Shown here piece after piece: positions 1-9,026 of a stretch of 64,000 nt of DNA. The notes below the pieces were generated by a model. It worked only from the letters and a program-made list of their open reading frames with translations. It was not told where the DNA came from and made no database searches. The first letter of the stretch is position 1. The number at the start of each line of letters is the position of its first letter. The stretch comes from JAZIHH01 sp036678685 (GTDB lineage: Bacteria; Bacillota; UBA4882; UBA10575). The translations under genes and the position numbers were made by a program. Location of the stretch: assembly GCA_036678685.1 (NCBI GenBank), contig JAZIHH010000028.1, positions 62,001 through 126,000 of the forward strand. The letters run 5' to 3'.

Positions 1-38
1 GCGGCCGGTCCGGCTTTTACCGGCGGGAGGAATAAACG

Positions 39-983
39 ATGAAAGTTGTCGCGGTTTGTACCAGCAAAAAAAAAGGCGAACGTAAAAAAGATGTGGGGCA
101 AGGAGTTTTAGTGGCCAACCTGGGGTTGGAGGGGGACGCGCACGCCGGTTTTGGCCACCGGCAAGTCAGTCTCCTGGCCATGGAGAGTATTCAAAAGATG
201 AGAGCGCAAGGTCTGGAAGTAGGGCCGGGCGATTTTGCGGAGAACCTCACGGTGGAGGGGATTGATCTCCTTTCCTTACCCGTGGGCGCCCGGTTGCGGG
301 TGGGAAAGGAGGCCGTGCTCCGGGTGACCCAGATTGGCAAGGAATGCCATCACCGCTGTGCCATTTACTATCAAGCCGGGGACTGTGTCATGCCCAGGGA
401 AGGAATCTTTGCCGAAGTGCTGCGCGGCGGAACCGTCCGGAAAGGCGATCCGCTTAAGGTTCTTCCGGACTACCGCTTTGGGGTGATTACCGCCAGTGAT
501 CAGGGAGCGCGGGGGGAACGCCTGGATGAAAGCGGCCCTTTGTTGAAAGAACTTTTGCAACCCTGGGGCGATGTGATTGCCTATGAAATCCTTCCCGACG
601 AACGCGACCTGATCGCCCGGACCCTTAGGAGAATGGCTGATCAGCAAAAGGTTGATCTGATCTTCACCACCGGGGGAACCGGTTTCAGCCCGCGGGATGT
701 TACCCCGGAAGCAACCTTGGATGTGATTGAGCGTCCTATCCCCGGGATCCCGGAAGCAATGCGCGCCGCCGGCATGGCCAAGACCCCCATGGCCATGCTT
801 TCGCGCGGGGTGGCGGGCATCCGGGGGAAGACTTTGATTATCAATCTTCCGGGTAGCCCCAAGGGAGTGAAAGAAAGTATCCAGGTGTTGTTTCCGGTTT
901 TGGAGCATGCACTGGAAATAGCCCGCGGTTGTTCCCGGGATTGTGGGAGGAAGGAAGAAGATGAAGCGGGAACTGACCGGTGA
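39..983 (+). CDS. MOSC domain - MogA/MoaB fusion protein (molybdenum cofactor)
   Basis: A 314-residue fusion of two molybdenum-cofactor modules. Residues 1 to about 140 look like a MOSC domain, a family that handles sulfur and pterin cofactor; GLEGDAHAG and the Cys-containing GKECHHRC stretch fit. Residues about 147-300 are a MogA/MoaB domain, which adenylates molybdopterin before metal insertion. TTGGTGFSPRDVTPEA and NLPGSPKG are the molybdopterin-binding signatures. ATG at 39 follows GGGAGG by a normal spacing. The next gene, a MoeB-like enzyme, starts inside its last 23 bases, so the two are translationally linked. MOSC-MogA fusions occur in anaerobes using molybdenum or tungsten enzymes. 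The operon probably begins upstream of the window. Confidence 0.9.
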   Translation: MKVVAVCTSKKKGERKKDVGQGVLVANLGLEGDAHAGFGHRQVSLLAMESIQKMRAQGLEVGPGDFAENLTVEGIDLLSLPVGARLRVGKEAVLRVTQIGKECHHRCAIYYQAGDCVMPREGIFAEVLRGGTVRKGDPLKVLPDYRFGVITASDQGARGERLDESGPLLKELLQPWGDVIAYEILPDERDLIARTLRRMADQQKVDLIFTTGGTGFSPRDVTPEATLDVIERPIPGIPEAMRAAGMAKTPMAMLSRGVAGIRGKTLIINLPGSPKGVKESIQVLFPVLEHALEIARGCSRDCGRKEEDEAGTDR

Positions 984-1719
984 AGAAAGAGAACGCTACT
1001 CCCGTCAGATTATGCTGGGGCCCATAGGAGAAGAAGGACAAAGAAAAATCATCGCCTCTCAAGTCCTGGTCGTTGGCGCCGGCGGCCTGGGTTCGCCGGT
1101 TGCGCTCTATCTCACGGCGGCGGGGGTCGGCAGGATTGGTTTGGTCGACAGTGACTTTGTCGGCTTGTCCAATTTGCAACGGCAGATCCTTTATACCACA
1201 TCCGACCTGGGGGCCCCTAAAGTTGACCGGGCCAAAGAAAAACTGGTGGACTTAAATCCCCATTTACAACTGGAAACGTACCGGATCAGGCTGACGGAGA
1301 AGAATGTTTCCGAGGTGATCGCCGGTTATGATCTGGTAATCATCGCCGTTGACAATTTAGCCACCCGTTATTTATTGAATGAAGCTTGTTTTAAAGCCGG
1401 AAAACCCTTAATTGAAGGGGCGATTGACGGCTTTTGCGGACACGTTACCACTTTTCTTCCTCCCGAGGGGCCCTGTTATCAATGCCTTTTTCCGAAAAAG
1501 GGTGATTACGTAGAGAAAAACGGAAACCCGCCGGGTGTAATAGGCTATGTACCCGGGTTGACCGGCGCCCTTCAAGTTGGCGAAGCGCTTAAAATCATTT
1601 TGGGAATCGGCGAACCTTTGGTTGGCAAGTTACTGTTTTTTGACACCTTAAATATGGAGTTTAAAACGATTCAATACACCCGGTCCCCGGCTTGTCCGGT
1701 ATGCGGGAATAAGAGTTAA
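961..1719 (+). CDS. moeB: MoeB/ThiF/HesA family adenylyltransferase
   Basis: A 252-residue E1-like enzyme that adenylates the C-terminus of a small sulfur carrier (MoaD or ThiS type), here most likely for molybdopterin synthase. The N-terminus RYSRQIMLGPIGEEGQ, the nucleotide loop GAGGLGSPVALYL, the acidic GLVDSDFVGLSNLQRQ segment and two zinc-type Cys pairs (CYQC near residue 179, CPVC at the end) are all typical of MoeB/HesA. The ATG at 961 is chosen over an in-frame GTG at 943 because the Shine-Dalgarno GGAGGAAGG lies between them. It overlaps the preceding MOSC-MogA gene. ThiF cannot be excluded by sequence, but the neighbour argues for a molybdenum role. Confidence 0.88.
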   Translation: MKRELTGEERERYSRQIMLGPIGEEGQRKIIASQVLVVGAGGLGSPVALYLTAAGVGRIGLVDSDFVGLSNLQRQILYTTSDLGAPKVDRAKEKLVDLNPHLQLETYRIRLTEKNVSEVIAGYDLVIIAVDNLATRYLLNEACFKAGKPLIEGAIDGFCGHVTTFLPPEGPCYQCLFPKKGDYVEKNGNPPGVIGYVPGLTGALQVGEALKIILGIGEPLVGKLLFFDTLNMEFKTIQYTRSPACPVCGNKS

Positions 1720-1725
1720 GGGCAG

Positions 1726-1751
1726 GACCCGGCTTCACGGGTCTTTTTTTT
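1726..1751 (+). terminator. Rho-independent terminator after moeB
   Basis: Stem GACCCG (1726-1731) pairs with CGGGTC (1738-1743) around a GCTTCA loop and is followed by eight T. It closes the molybdenum cofactor operon. The 130 bases to the next start contain a short AGGAG/CTCCT hairpin but nothing I can name. Confidence 0.8.
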
Positions 1752-1884
1752 GGGGCGCGGGGCTTTCCGCCGGGTATTGTTATGATTGGCAGGAGAAAAA
1801 CGTGCTCCTGGCGAAGATAAACCCGCGTAACGAACCACCTGGTCCGGCTTTTACCATGCTTCGCAGTCTAGAGGGGGAATCAAT

Positions 1885-2781
1885 TTGTTCTGGGAATTTA
1901 TGCTGTTGGTAGCTGGCGTTTTTTTTATTTCAACCTCTGTATTTTTTATTAGGCTGGCCGACATTGAACCCATTACCCTTTCCGCCTTTCGTTTACTGGT
2001 CGCGACCGTCTTCCTGTTCCCGGTATTCCTCCGCGACTACCGGCTTTATAAAGGGAAAATCAAGAAGAAAACCTTATTGGCCCCGGTTTGGCCCGCTGTT
2101 ATGCTTTACATCCATTTTCTTTCCTGGCTTACGGGCGCCCGCTTAACACCGGCCGTCAATGCCAGCCTCATTGTGAACCTGGTTCCTTTGGTGATGCCGG
2201 CCTTGCTCTATATCTTCCTGCGCGAAAAAATCAGCCGCCTCGAAGCTTTGGCCACAGTGCTTGCCCTGGCCGGGGTAGGGATATTGGGCGCCTCGGATTT
2301 CCGTATTAACCCCGAGTTTCTCTACGGGGATCTTCTTTGTTTTATTTCCATGATTTTTTATAGTATCTATTTGGTGTTAAGCCGGAAGAATGTGGAACTT
2401 GAGAGCTTTTGGTTATATATAGTGCCGTTATATTTTATGGCTTTTGTCTTTTGTTTTCTCACCGCCTTACTCTTTGAAGACCCGCTCCGGTATTATGCAA
2501 CAAAAGATCTTCTTCTGGCGTTGGGGCTTGGTTTGGTGCCAACGGTGATTGGCCACACGGTTATGAACTATGTCATGCAACGTCTTCCCGGACAAGTGGT
2601 GACTATTTTTTCTATGTTTCAATTTGTCTTTGTCGGGATTATGGCTTATTTCATCTTTAATGAGATCCCCTCCCGCACCTTTTACCTTGTCAGCTTTTTC
2701 TTGACGCTAAGCGGCGTCGTGGCTGTTGCCGGCGCGGGCAAACAAGCCTCTTTGCCTGGAGAGGGTGAGGAGCATAAATAA
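1885..2781 (+). CDS. EamA/DMT superfamily transporter
   Basis: A 298-residue membrane protein with about ten hydrophobic segments arranged as two EamA repeats (residues ~5-135 and ~150-285). This is the drug/metabolite transporter fold that exports or exchanges small metabolites. The first repeat has the usual pattern of charged residues after helix 2 (LRDYRLYKGKIKKK). The substrate cannot be inferred. The start is TTG at 1885 with AGAGGGGGA a few bases upstream. The gene lies alone between a terminator and a broken DNA glycosylase gene and has no obvious operon partner. Confidence 0.85.
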   Translation: MFWEFMLLVAGVFFISTSVFFIRLADIEPITLSAFRLLVATVFLFPVFLRDYRLYKGKIKKKTLLAPVWPAVMLYIHFLSWLTGARLTPAVNASLIVNLVPLVMPALLYIFLREKISRLEALATVLALAGVGILGASDFRINPEFLYGDLLCFISMIFYSIYLVLSRKNVELESFWLYIVPLYFMAFVFCFLTALLFEDPLRYYATKDLLLALGLGLVPTVIGHTVMNYVMQRLPGQVVTIFSMFQFVFVGIMAYFIFNEIPSRTFYLVSFFLTLSGVVAVAGAGKQASLPGEGEEHK

Positions 2782-2886
2782 TGTCCCGGGCTTTCCGGGT
2801 CATGACGGGACAATACTAAAACCGGGTATTCCCCGGTATGTCCGCCGGGAACGGAAAGGAGAAGATATTGGCCGGAGGGGAGGAGA

Positions 2887-3453
2887 ATGAAACAGCGTTG
2901 TCCATGGTGTGGCGATGATCCTTTATACGTCAAGTATCATGATGAAGAATGGGGAGTGCCGGTTTTTGACGACTAAAAGTTATTTGAGTTTCTTGTCCTC
3001 GAAGGCGCCCAGGCCGGTTTAAGCTGGATAACCATTCTGCGGAAAAGGGAGAATTACCGGGCGGCTTATGATGGTTTTGACCCGGTGAAGGTGGCGTCCT
3101 ACGGGGAGGAGAAAATCCGGGAATTGCTGGCGGACAAAGGGATTGTCCGTAACCGCCGGAAGATTGAAGCCTCGATTAACAATGCCCGTTGTTTTTTAAA
3201 GGTTCAAGAGGAATTCGGCAGTTTTGCCGCCTACATCTGGCGCTTTGTTGACGGGAAACCCCGGCAGAACAAGTGGCGGAGCCTGCACGAGATTCCGGCG
3301 CAATCTCCCGAAGCGGAACGTCTCAGCAAAGATCTGCGCAAACGGGGTTTTAAATTTGTCGGACCGACGATCATCTATGCGCATATGCAGGCGACGGGAA
3401 TGGTCAATGACCATCTGGTCCACTGTTTCCGGTACCGGGAGTTGGGCGGATAG
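2887..3453 (+). pseudogene. tag: DNA-3-methyladenine glycosylase I, interrupted by an in-frame TAA
   Basis: In one frame from ATG 2887 (after GGAGGGGAGGAG) to TAG 3453 the sequence encodes a full-length TagI of 188 codons, but codon 30 is TAA (2974-2976) within the conserved VPVFDD-stop-KLFEFL segment. E. coli Tag has Lys there and many Firmicutes have Arg or Gln (from memory). Everything else is well kept: zinc ligands Cys5, His18 and the C-terminal NDHLVHC His/Cys pair, the EGAQAGLSW active-site region and the KRGFKFVGPT motif. The enzyme excises 3-methyladenine from alkylated DNA. Conservation on both sides of the stop suggests very recent inactivation, a sequence error or read-through. 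Restart at the next in-frame start would lose the first zinc ligands. Confidence 0.85.
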
Positions 3454-3910
3454 GTGGGGGTGTGAATCACTTTTTCGTTGTCAATAGCAAGTTTGGAAAA
3501 ACTCATTTCTTCTTTAAGTCTCGGGGGTGGGGTTTACTTTTTCTTTAGCTGATTTTCTTAGACTATTCATAAATTATTAAATTTATCTTGACAATGAATC
3601 AATTATTAAGTAAAATAATAATTGCAAAGAACGTAAATGTTTAAATAAACGTTTACGTATTGTGCACCACCTATTATCTCCTGGTACACATGGGTGTAAG
3701 GGATATTAGCGTTAATTTCCCGAAAAAGTATTTATAACACCAACTGTTACCTAAGGGCAATGGTTTCGTATGTATATGGTGGAAAAGGACTATATTTCCA
3801 TGTAATAGAATGGATTGATGAAACATGACTGGTGATAAAAACGGTGTTTTTTTAAGTAAATAATTTATTTAAACGTTTATATAAACGCTTAAATGGTTTT
3901 GGAGGTTAAA
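3454..3910 (+). promoter_or_regulatory. AT-rich control region: promoter and two LacI-type operators
   Basis: No gene is visible here. TTGACA at 3588-3593 and TAAAAT at 3611-3616 have a 17-base spacer. Operator 1 is an imperfect palindrome at 3631-3658 (halves ACGTAAATGTTTA and TAAACGTTTACGT, one mismatch). Operator 2 at 3868-3893 (halves TTTAAACGTTTAT and ATAAACGCTTAAA, one mismatch) abuts the lacI-type gene. Their centres are about 236 bases apart. Both share the AAACGTTTA core of LacI/CcpA-type sites, so autoregulation of the following repressor, perhaps by looping, is likely. Confidence 0.7.
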
Positions 3911-4912
3911 ATGGCTACTATCAAAGATATAGCTAAAGAAGCTAATGTTTCAATAGCAACAGTATCTCATGTTATAAACAATACAAGATTTGTTAAAGAA
4001 GAAACAAAAAATAAAGTCTTAAGAGCAATGGAAAAGTTGAATTACTTTCCTAACTTTGCTGCTCGAATTTTAAGTGGTCAGAATTCAAACATAATAGGAT
4101 TGATAATACCAGATATAGGAAGTTATTTCGTGATGATGGTAGTGAAAGGAATAGAGAATGTTCTACAAGAGAATGGATATATGTTTTTTCTAAACACAAC
4201 TGATGAAAAAATTGAAAAGGAAAAGAAAATTGTTAAATTTATGTGTGACCAGTTTGTTGACGGAATAATTGTAGCTCCAGCTATAGGAGATCATTCATTT
4301 TACAACGAGATAACGAAAGAAAAAGGAACTCCCATAGTTTTTCTAGATCGAAAACCATTCGGAATCAGGAGAGATTTAGTGTTAGCGGATAATTTTAAAG
4401 GAAGTTATGAAGCTATTTGCCTTTTAATAAAAAAAGGACATAAAAAAATAGGGATTATTTCGGGGCCTCCGGGACTAACTTCTACCGATGAAAGACTTAA
4501 TGGATATATTCGAGCATTAAATGAATACGGATTGCCTGTTGATGATTCTTTGATAAAATTTGGGGATAACACTTTTGAAAGTGGTTATAAGCTAACAGAA
4601 GAATTGTTTGAAGAAAAAAAGATCACTGCATTATATGTAGTGAATGATGCGATGAGCTTAGGAAGTGTGCAATTTTTGAAAAAGAAAGCAATAAAGATCC
4701 CGGAACAATTAGCATTAATTGGATTTGACGATTCTATGTGGTCTTTAATAGTAGATCCTCCATTAACAGTTGTTCAACAACCCGCTTATGAAATCGGGAA
4801 AAAAGCAGCTGAATTATTATTACAAAGAATAAGAGAAAAAGAAAGTAAAACAAAATATGAATATGAAGAACACCGATTACAAACAAAATTAATTATCAGA
4901 AAATCATGTTAG
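3911..4912 (+). CDS. LacI-family transcriptional regulator (AT-rich island)
   Basis: A 333-residue LacI/GalR repressor. Residues 1-24 (ATIKDIAKEANVSIATVSHV) are the helix-turn-helix that inserts into palindromic operators; the rest is the periplasmic-binding-protein-like effector domain, with the typical GFDDSMW and C-terminal leucine-rich end. ATG 3911 is preferred to the in-frame ATG 3893, because GGAGG lies just upstream of 3911 and 3893 sits inside an operator palindrome. The gene heads an operon with an ABC sugar importer and two transaldolase-like genes, which it presumably represses until the imported sugar or a derivative binds. Codon use is strongly AT-rich, like the island as a whole and unlike the flanks. 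Confidence 0.9.
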   Translation: MATIKDIAKEANVSIATVSHVINNTRFVKEETKNKVLRAMEKLNYFPNFAARILSGQNSNIIGLIIPDIGSYFVMMVVKGIENVLQENGYMFFLNTTDEKIEKEKKIVKFMCDQFVDGIIVAPAIGDHSFYNEITKEKGTPIVFLDRKPFGIRRDLVLADNFKGSYEAICLLIKKGHKKIGIISGPPGLTSTDERLNGYIRALNEYGLPVDDSLIKFGDNTFESGYKLTEELFEEKKITALYVVNDAMSLGSVQFLKKKAIKIPEQLALIGFDDSMWSLIVDPPLTVVQQPAYEIGKKAAELLLQRIREKESKTKYEYEEHRLQTKLIIRKSC

Positions 4913-5082
4913 AAAAGAAAATTAGCACATTATTATGAGTCTTTTACAAAACAAGGGGGGTGGTTGTATTAATGAAAAAAGAAAAGGAGGGATGATTTAA
5001 AAAGATTAAAGGAGATAGCGGACTTTAGAAATATAGTGAGGGACAATATTATATTATTTTGTAATTTAAGGAGGGAAATATT

Positions 5083-6369
5083 ATGAAAAAGAAGCTTTCT
5101 ATTTCTACTATATTGGCTATTTTATTAATAATTCCTTGTTTAGTGAGTGGTAATATAAATTCAGCACATGCAAAGGATAGCGTTGTTACAATAGAATTTG
5201 TTCAATGGTGGAGACCAGAGATGGGTGAAAAGGAATTCGATGCGTTTATTGAACGGTTTCATAATGAATACCCTAACATTAGAGTAAAGGTAACATCACT
5301 TCCATATAACCAAATGCATCAACAAATAATCGCCACCCATGCAGTCGGAAAAGTTCCTGATGTGGTAGGTATGGATATGGCATGGACGACTGAGTTTATA
5401 GAGTTGGGTATACTTGAACCATTAGATACATATCTGGAGAAAGAAAAAGGTCTTTATGAACAATTATTAAAAACCCCAATGGAAAAAGTTCAAGGTCATA
5501 CGTGGATGCTACCCGTAGCAAATTGTCCCTTCTTTTTATTCTACAACAAAGATTTATTTAGGCAAGAAGGCTTAAATAAACCTCCTTCTTCATGGGATGA
5601 ATTAAAAGAATATGCTATTAAATTGACAAAACCAGAGAAAAACCAATATGGATTAGCAATGTTTCTAAGTCTTCAAACTACGACCAGTCCAACCAATACA
5701 ATATTCCCTATCCTTTACAGTGCCGGTGGCCGAGTGGTTAAGGATGGTAAGCCAACTATTGATACTCCCGAAATGATTGAATCGTTGACGTTTTTCAAGG
5801 AATTGTATGATCTTGGAGTAATAGCTCCCGGGTTATTAACCAAAATTGAACAACAGATACTTGAAGAATTTGCCAGTGGAAGAATTGGTATGATGGCTGC
5901 ACCAATGCCTCATATTGCCAACATACGGTCAAAAAGTCCAGATTTAGACTTTGGGGTTGCTCTTTTCCCGAAAAAAACCACATGGGCTGCTAGAGCGCCA
6001 GGTTGGGAAGTTGGTATCTCCAAAAACAGTAAAAATAAAGAGGCTGCTTGGAAATTTATCTCATGGCTTGTTAGTGCCGAAATAAATGCGGAATTTGCTG
6101 CTGCTGGAGGGCTCTTACCTGGCAACATAAGCGTGGATCCAGAATTTCTTTATAAAGACCCTCACCTAAGAGAAGTATATGACGACCTTAAAAATGCAGA
6201 TATTGTGGAAGAACTTTTAGCCATACCTAATGCCTCTGACAATCTGAGAGTCTTTACAATTGAAACGCAGAAAATGATATTGGGTGAACAATCCGTTGAG
6301 GAAACTGTAAAAAATATCCAAAAATCTTGGGACGAAGTATTTGATAAATATTATAAGAATCTAAATTAG
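5083..6369 (+). CDS. Sugar ABC transporter substrate-binding protein
   Basis: A 428-residue extracellular solute-binding protein family 1 member. The first ~30 residues are a signal peptide (KKK, hydrophobic core, then NSAHA before the mature KDS). There is no lipobox Cys in the signal, which is unusual for a Gram-positive binding protein, so anchoring is unclear. VQWWRPEMGEKEFDAFIERF and FYNKDLFRQEGLNKPPSSWD are family-typical. It should capture a sugar or oligosaccharide outside the membrane for the two permeases downstream. Start ATG follows AAGGAGGG. No ATPase gene is present locally, so a shared MsmX-type ATPase encoded elsewhere is expected. Substrate unknown. Confidence 0.88.
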   Translation: MKKKLSISTILAILLIIPCLVSGNINSAHAKDSVVTIEFVQWWRPEMGEKEFDAFIERFHNEYPNIRVKVTSLPYNQMHQQIIATHAVGKVPDVVGMDMAWTTEFIELGILEPLDTYLEKEKGLYEQLLKTPMEKVQGHTWMLPVANCPFFLFYNKDLFRQEGLNKPPSSWDELKEYAIKLTKPEKNQYGLAMFLSLQTTTSPTNTIFPILYSAGGRVVKDGKPTIDTPEMIESLTFFKELYDLGVIAPGLLTKIEQQILEEFASGRIGMMAAPMPHIANIRSKSPDLDFGVALFPKKTTWAARAPGWEVGISKNSKNKEAAWKFISWLVSAEINAEFAAAGGLLPGNISVDPEFLYKDPHLREVYDDLKNADIVEELLAIPNASDNLRVFTIETQKMILGEQSVEETVKNIQKSWDEVFDKYYKNLN

Positions 6370-6433
6370 ATTCAGATTATTCGTAAGGTTAACTTTTCAC
6401 TTTCTTCATCTTAATTATTATGTGTGGTGCAAA

Positions 6434-6469
6434 AATGGGATATCTGTAATTAATTACAGATATCCCATT
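6434..6469. repeat. 36-bp perfect palindrome between binding-protein and permease genes
   Basis: The half AATGGGATATCTGTAATT is followed directly by its exact reverse complement. The transcript would form a near loop-less hairpin 65 bases after the binding-protein stop. No T-run follows, so it is more likely an mRNA stabiliser or processing block favouring binding-protein expression than a full terminator. It ends just before the permease ribosome binding site (AGGAGGG 6474-6480). A protein-binding site is an alternative. Confidence 0.8.
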
Positions 6470-6491
6470 GTGTAGGAGGGCATTATATATA

Positions 6492-7385
6492 ATGGCAAAG
6501 TTTAAATCCACTAAATTGCATGACTATTTACAACCGTATTTTTTTGTCGCACCAGCTATTTTAATACTAATTGGTTTAATGCTTTATCCAGTTTTTAAAG
6601 TTATTCAATTTAGTTTTTACGATAATGTAATAATAACACAAAACTCGAATATGGTAGGATTAAAAAACTACATTATGATTTTTAAGGAACCATTATTATA
6701 TGAATCGTTTCAAAATACTGTTTTTTTCACTTTAGGTAGTGTTGCCTTGCATGCCTTATTTGGCTTTGCTTTTGCGCTTCTTTTAAACCAGCCTATAAAT
6801 AAAAAAATAATGGCGGGTTTTAGAGGAATATTAATATTGCCGTGGGTTTTTACAGCAGTGGTTGTTGCAATTATTTGGCGACTCATGTTGGATCCTATGG
6901 GTGTAGTAAATTTTATATTATTGAAATTGGGCTTTGAAAATCCTTATATCGAGTGGTTTGGAAGTATTAAACACGCTTTACCATCTCTTATAGCTGTCAA
7001 TGCCTGGTTTGGGTATCCTTTTTCGATGATAAGCTTTTTAGCTGGATTACAAAGCATTCCAAATGAGCTTTATGAAGCAGCTATGGTTGATGGCGCAAAT
7101 AATCTACAAAAGATAATATACATTACAATTCCTCAACTTAAAACAGTAATCCTGAATGTATTAATTTTGGATACAATATGGACGTTTAGAGAATTTCCGT
7201 TAATTTGGTTGACTACCGGCGGCGGACCTATTCATGCAACAGAAATGCTATCCACTTATACTTATAAGAAAGCTTTTGAACAATTTCAATTCGGTCAAGC
7301 ATCTGTGGCCGCAGTCCTAATTTTGCTTGTGACAATAGCTATATCGGTTTTTTATGTCAGGCAACAAAAATTGATTGGCGAGTGA
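6492..7385 (+). CDS. Sugar ABC transporter permease (MalF/UgpA type)
   Basis: A 297-residue inner-membrane permease with six predicted helices and the EAA loop ELYEAAMVDGANNLQKIIYI near residues 195-215, which contacts the ATPase. It belongs to the MalF/UgpA branch of carbohydrate ABC permeases. ATG 6492 is chosen because AGGAGGG precedes it; an upstream in-frame TTG at 6468 would lie within the palindrome. It pairs with the permease that follows and with the upstream binding protein. The local sequence is AT-rich throughout. Confidence 0.9.
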   Translation: MAKFKSTKLHDYLQPYFFVAPAILILIGLMLYPVFKVIQFSFYDNVIITQNSNMVGLKNYIMIFKEPLLYESFQNTVFFTLGSVALHALFGFAFALLLNQPINKKIMAGFRGILILPWVFTAVVVAIIWRLMLDPMGVVNFILLKLGFENPYIEWFGSIKHALPSLIAVNAWFGYPFSMISFLAGLQSIPNELYEAAMVDGANNLQKIIYITIPQLKTVILNVLILDTIWTFREFPLIWLTTGGGPIHATEMLSTYTYKKAFEQFQFGQASVAAVLILLVTIAISVFYVRQQKLIGE

Positions 7386-7405
7386 CTTTAGAGGAGGATT
7401 TTTTA

Positions 7406-8230
7406 ATGAAAAAAAGAGGAAAATATCTTATATATTTGTTATTATCTTTCGCCTCTTTTTTTGTTGGTTTTCCAATATTGTGGATGATCGCTATGTCGGT
7501 ACGACCTAATACTGAAATCTTTACAATTCCTCCATCTTTTATCCCGCGAACATTTACTTTAGAACCTTATATATCAGTTCTTAAAAATAAAGATTATTTA
7601 CGTTTTTTTTCAAACAGCTATGTTGTAGCTTTAATAACCGTGGTTTTTGCTTTATTGGTTGCTATTTTAGCGGGGTATGGGTTTTCAAGATATGAATTTA
7701 AAGGAAAAAAGTTTTTAATCATTTTTATCATTGCCATTCAAACAATCCCGCCAATCACTATGTTGATCCCTTATTTTTCAATGATTGTATATTTAAAAAT
7801 ATATGATACCTTATTGGGTTTAATTGTTACTTACACTTCTTTTTGTTTACCTTATGCAATATTGATGCTGACCGGATATTTTAACACAATACCTAAAGAG
7901 CTAGATGAAGCGGTTTTAATTGACGGGGGCAGCCGCTTTTATCTGTTATTTTATGTGCTCCTTCCAATCGCTGTCCCTGGCTTAATTGCAACAGCAGTAT
8001 ATACTTTTCTCTTGTGTTGGAATGAATTTTTATTTGCACTGACCTTGACAAAGAGTATTAGTGTAAGAACTATACCGGTCGGGATATCATTGTTAATGGG
8101 GCAACAGGTTTATCAATGGAATCAAATAATGAGTACAGCGCTTATTGGTAGTTTCCCAATAATATGTCTATATTTATTTGCTCAGAAGTATTTTATTTCT
8201 GGTTTAAGTGCAGGTTCAATTAAAGGGTAA
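7406..8230 (+). CDS. Sugar ABC transporter permease (MalG/UgpE type)
   Basis: A 274-residue partner permease of the MalG/UgpE branch, with the EAA loop ELDEAVLIDGGSRFYLLFYV and the characteristic C-terminus FISGLSAGSIKG. ATG 7406 follows GAGGAGG by seven bases. An in-frame GTG at 7382 overlaps the upstream stop and lacks an SD. With the previous permease it should form the membrane channel for the imported sugar. The next gene starts after 136 AT-rich bases without an evident terminator, so one transcript probably continues into the transaldolase-like genes. Confidence 0.9.
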   Translation: MKKRGKYLIYLLLSFASFFVGFPILWMIAMSVRPNTEIFTIPPSFIPRTFTLEPYISVLKNKDYLRFFSNSYVVALITVVFALLVAILAGYGFSRYEFKGKKFLIIFIIAIQTIPPITMLIPYFSMIVYLKIYDTLLGLIVTYTSFCLPYAILMLTGYFNTIPKELDEAVLIDGGSRFYLLFYVLLPIAVPGLIATAVYTFLLCWNEFLFALTLTKSISVRTIPVGISLLMGQQVYQWNQIMSTALIGSFPIICLYLFAQKYFISGLSAGSIKG

Positions 8231-8366
8231 TCAATTTTATAAATTAAATAAAAATAAGTGAGGAATTTACACACTAATCTGGACTTGATCGGTGGTTTTT
8301 TTAAAAAACATAATTGTTATTAAACAAATATATCAAGCAAATAAAGACCAAGAAAGGAGCATGAAT

Positions 8367-9026
8367 ATGAAAATTTTTCTTGATACCGCAAATTTGGAAG
8401 AGATAAAAGAAGCTATAAGTTGGGGAGTGATAAATGGAGTTACTACTAATCCTTCTATTATAGCAAGAGAAAAAAACGTAGATTATTATAAACAAATTGA
8501 AGAAATTTGTAAAATAGTTGACGGACCTGTACATGCTATGGTTACAAGTCGTGATCTAGATAAAATGGTAGAACAAGCAAGAAAATTAAGGAATATTGCA
8601 CCGAACGTAGTAATAAAAATCCCTTTAACTTTTAACGGACTAAAAGCAATAAAGATCCTAAAAAGTGAAGGGATTACAACGAATGCTACTGTTGTATATT
8701 CTGCAACACAAGCCTTATTGGCAGTAAATGCTGGAGCTTCATATGTAAGTCCCTTTTATGGAAGAATCGAGGATTTAGATTATGAAAATGTAATCAAAGA
8801 TATTGTTAATATATTCAAGAACTATAATTATCAGGCAGAAATACTGACGGCAAGTGTCAGGCTTCCAATTCATCTTAAAAAAGCTGCACTTGCAGGGGCT
8901 GATATAGCTACAGTGCCATTAAATGTTCTTAGGCAGATTATTATGCATCCATCCTCAGATATAGCACTGACAGAGTTTTTAAATGATTGGGAGAAAGGAT
9001 GTAATGTGGATGCAATTTCTAATTGA
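8367..9026 (+). CDS. Transaldolase / fructose-6-phosphate aldolase family protein (TalC type), copy 1
   Basis: A 219-residue member of the small class I transaldolase/FSA family, a (beta/alpha)8 barrel forming a Schiff base. Asp6 (FLDTANLEEI), the GVTTNPS loop and catalytic Lys84 in VVIKIPLT are present. The SPFYGRIED segment keeps the phosphate-contacting Arg and has Phe where FSA proper has Tyr, which favours transaldolase activity. TASVR keeps the phosphate-binding Ser. ATG 8367 is preferred to ATG 8361 because AAAGGAG lies seven bases upstream. It likely moves a dihydroxyacetone unit between sugar phosphates in the catabolism of the imported sugar. A divergent second copy overlaps its end. 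Confidence 0.88.
   Translation: MKIFLDTANLEEIKEAISWGVINGVTTNPSIIAREKNVDYYKQIEEICKIVDGPVHAMVTSRDLDKMVEQARKLRNIAPNVVIKIPLTFNGLKAIKILKSEGITTNATVVYSATQALLAVNAGASYVSPFYGRIEDLDYENVIKDIVNIFKNYNYQAEILTASVRLPIHLKKAALAGADIATVPLNVLRQIIMHPSSDIALTEFLNDWEKGCNVDAISN

Noticed and set aside
1752..1884. Riboswitch before the EamA gene
   Set aside because: A small AGGAG/CTCCT hairpin and a GGTCCGGCTTTTACC also seen at position 7-21 drew attention, but no known aptamer pattern fits and no switch structure is evident.
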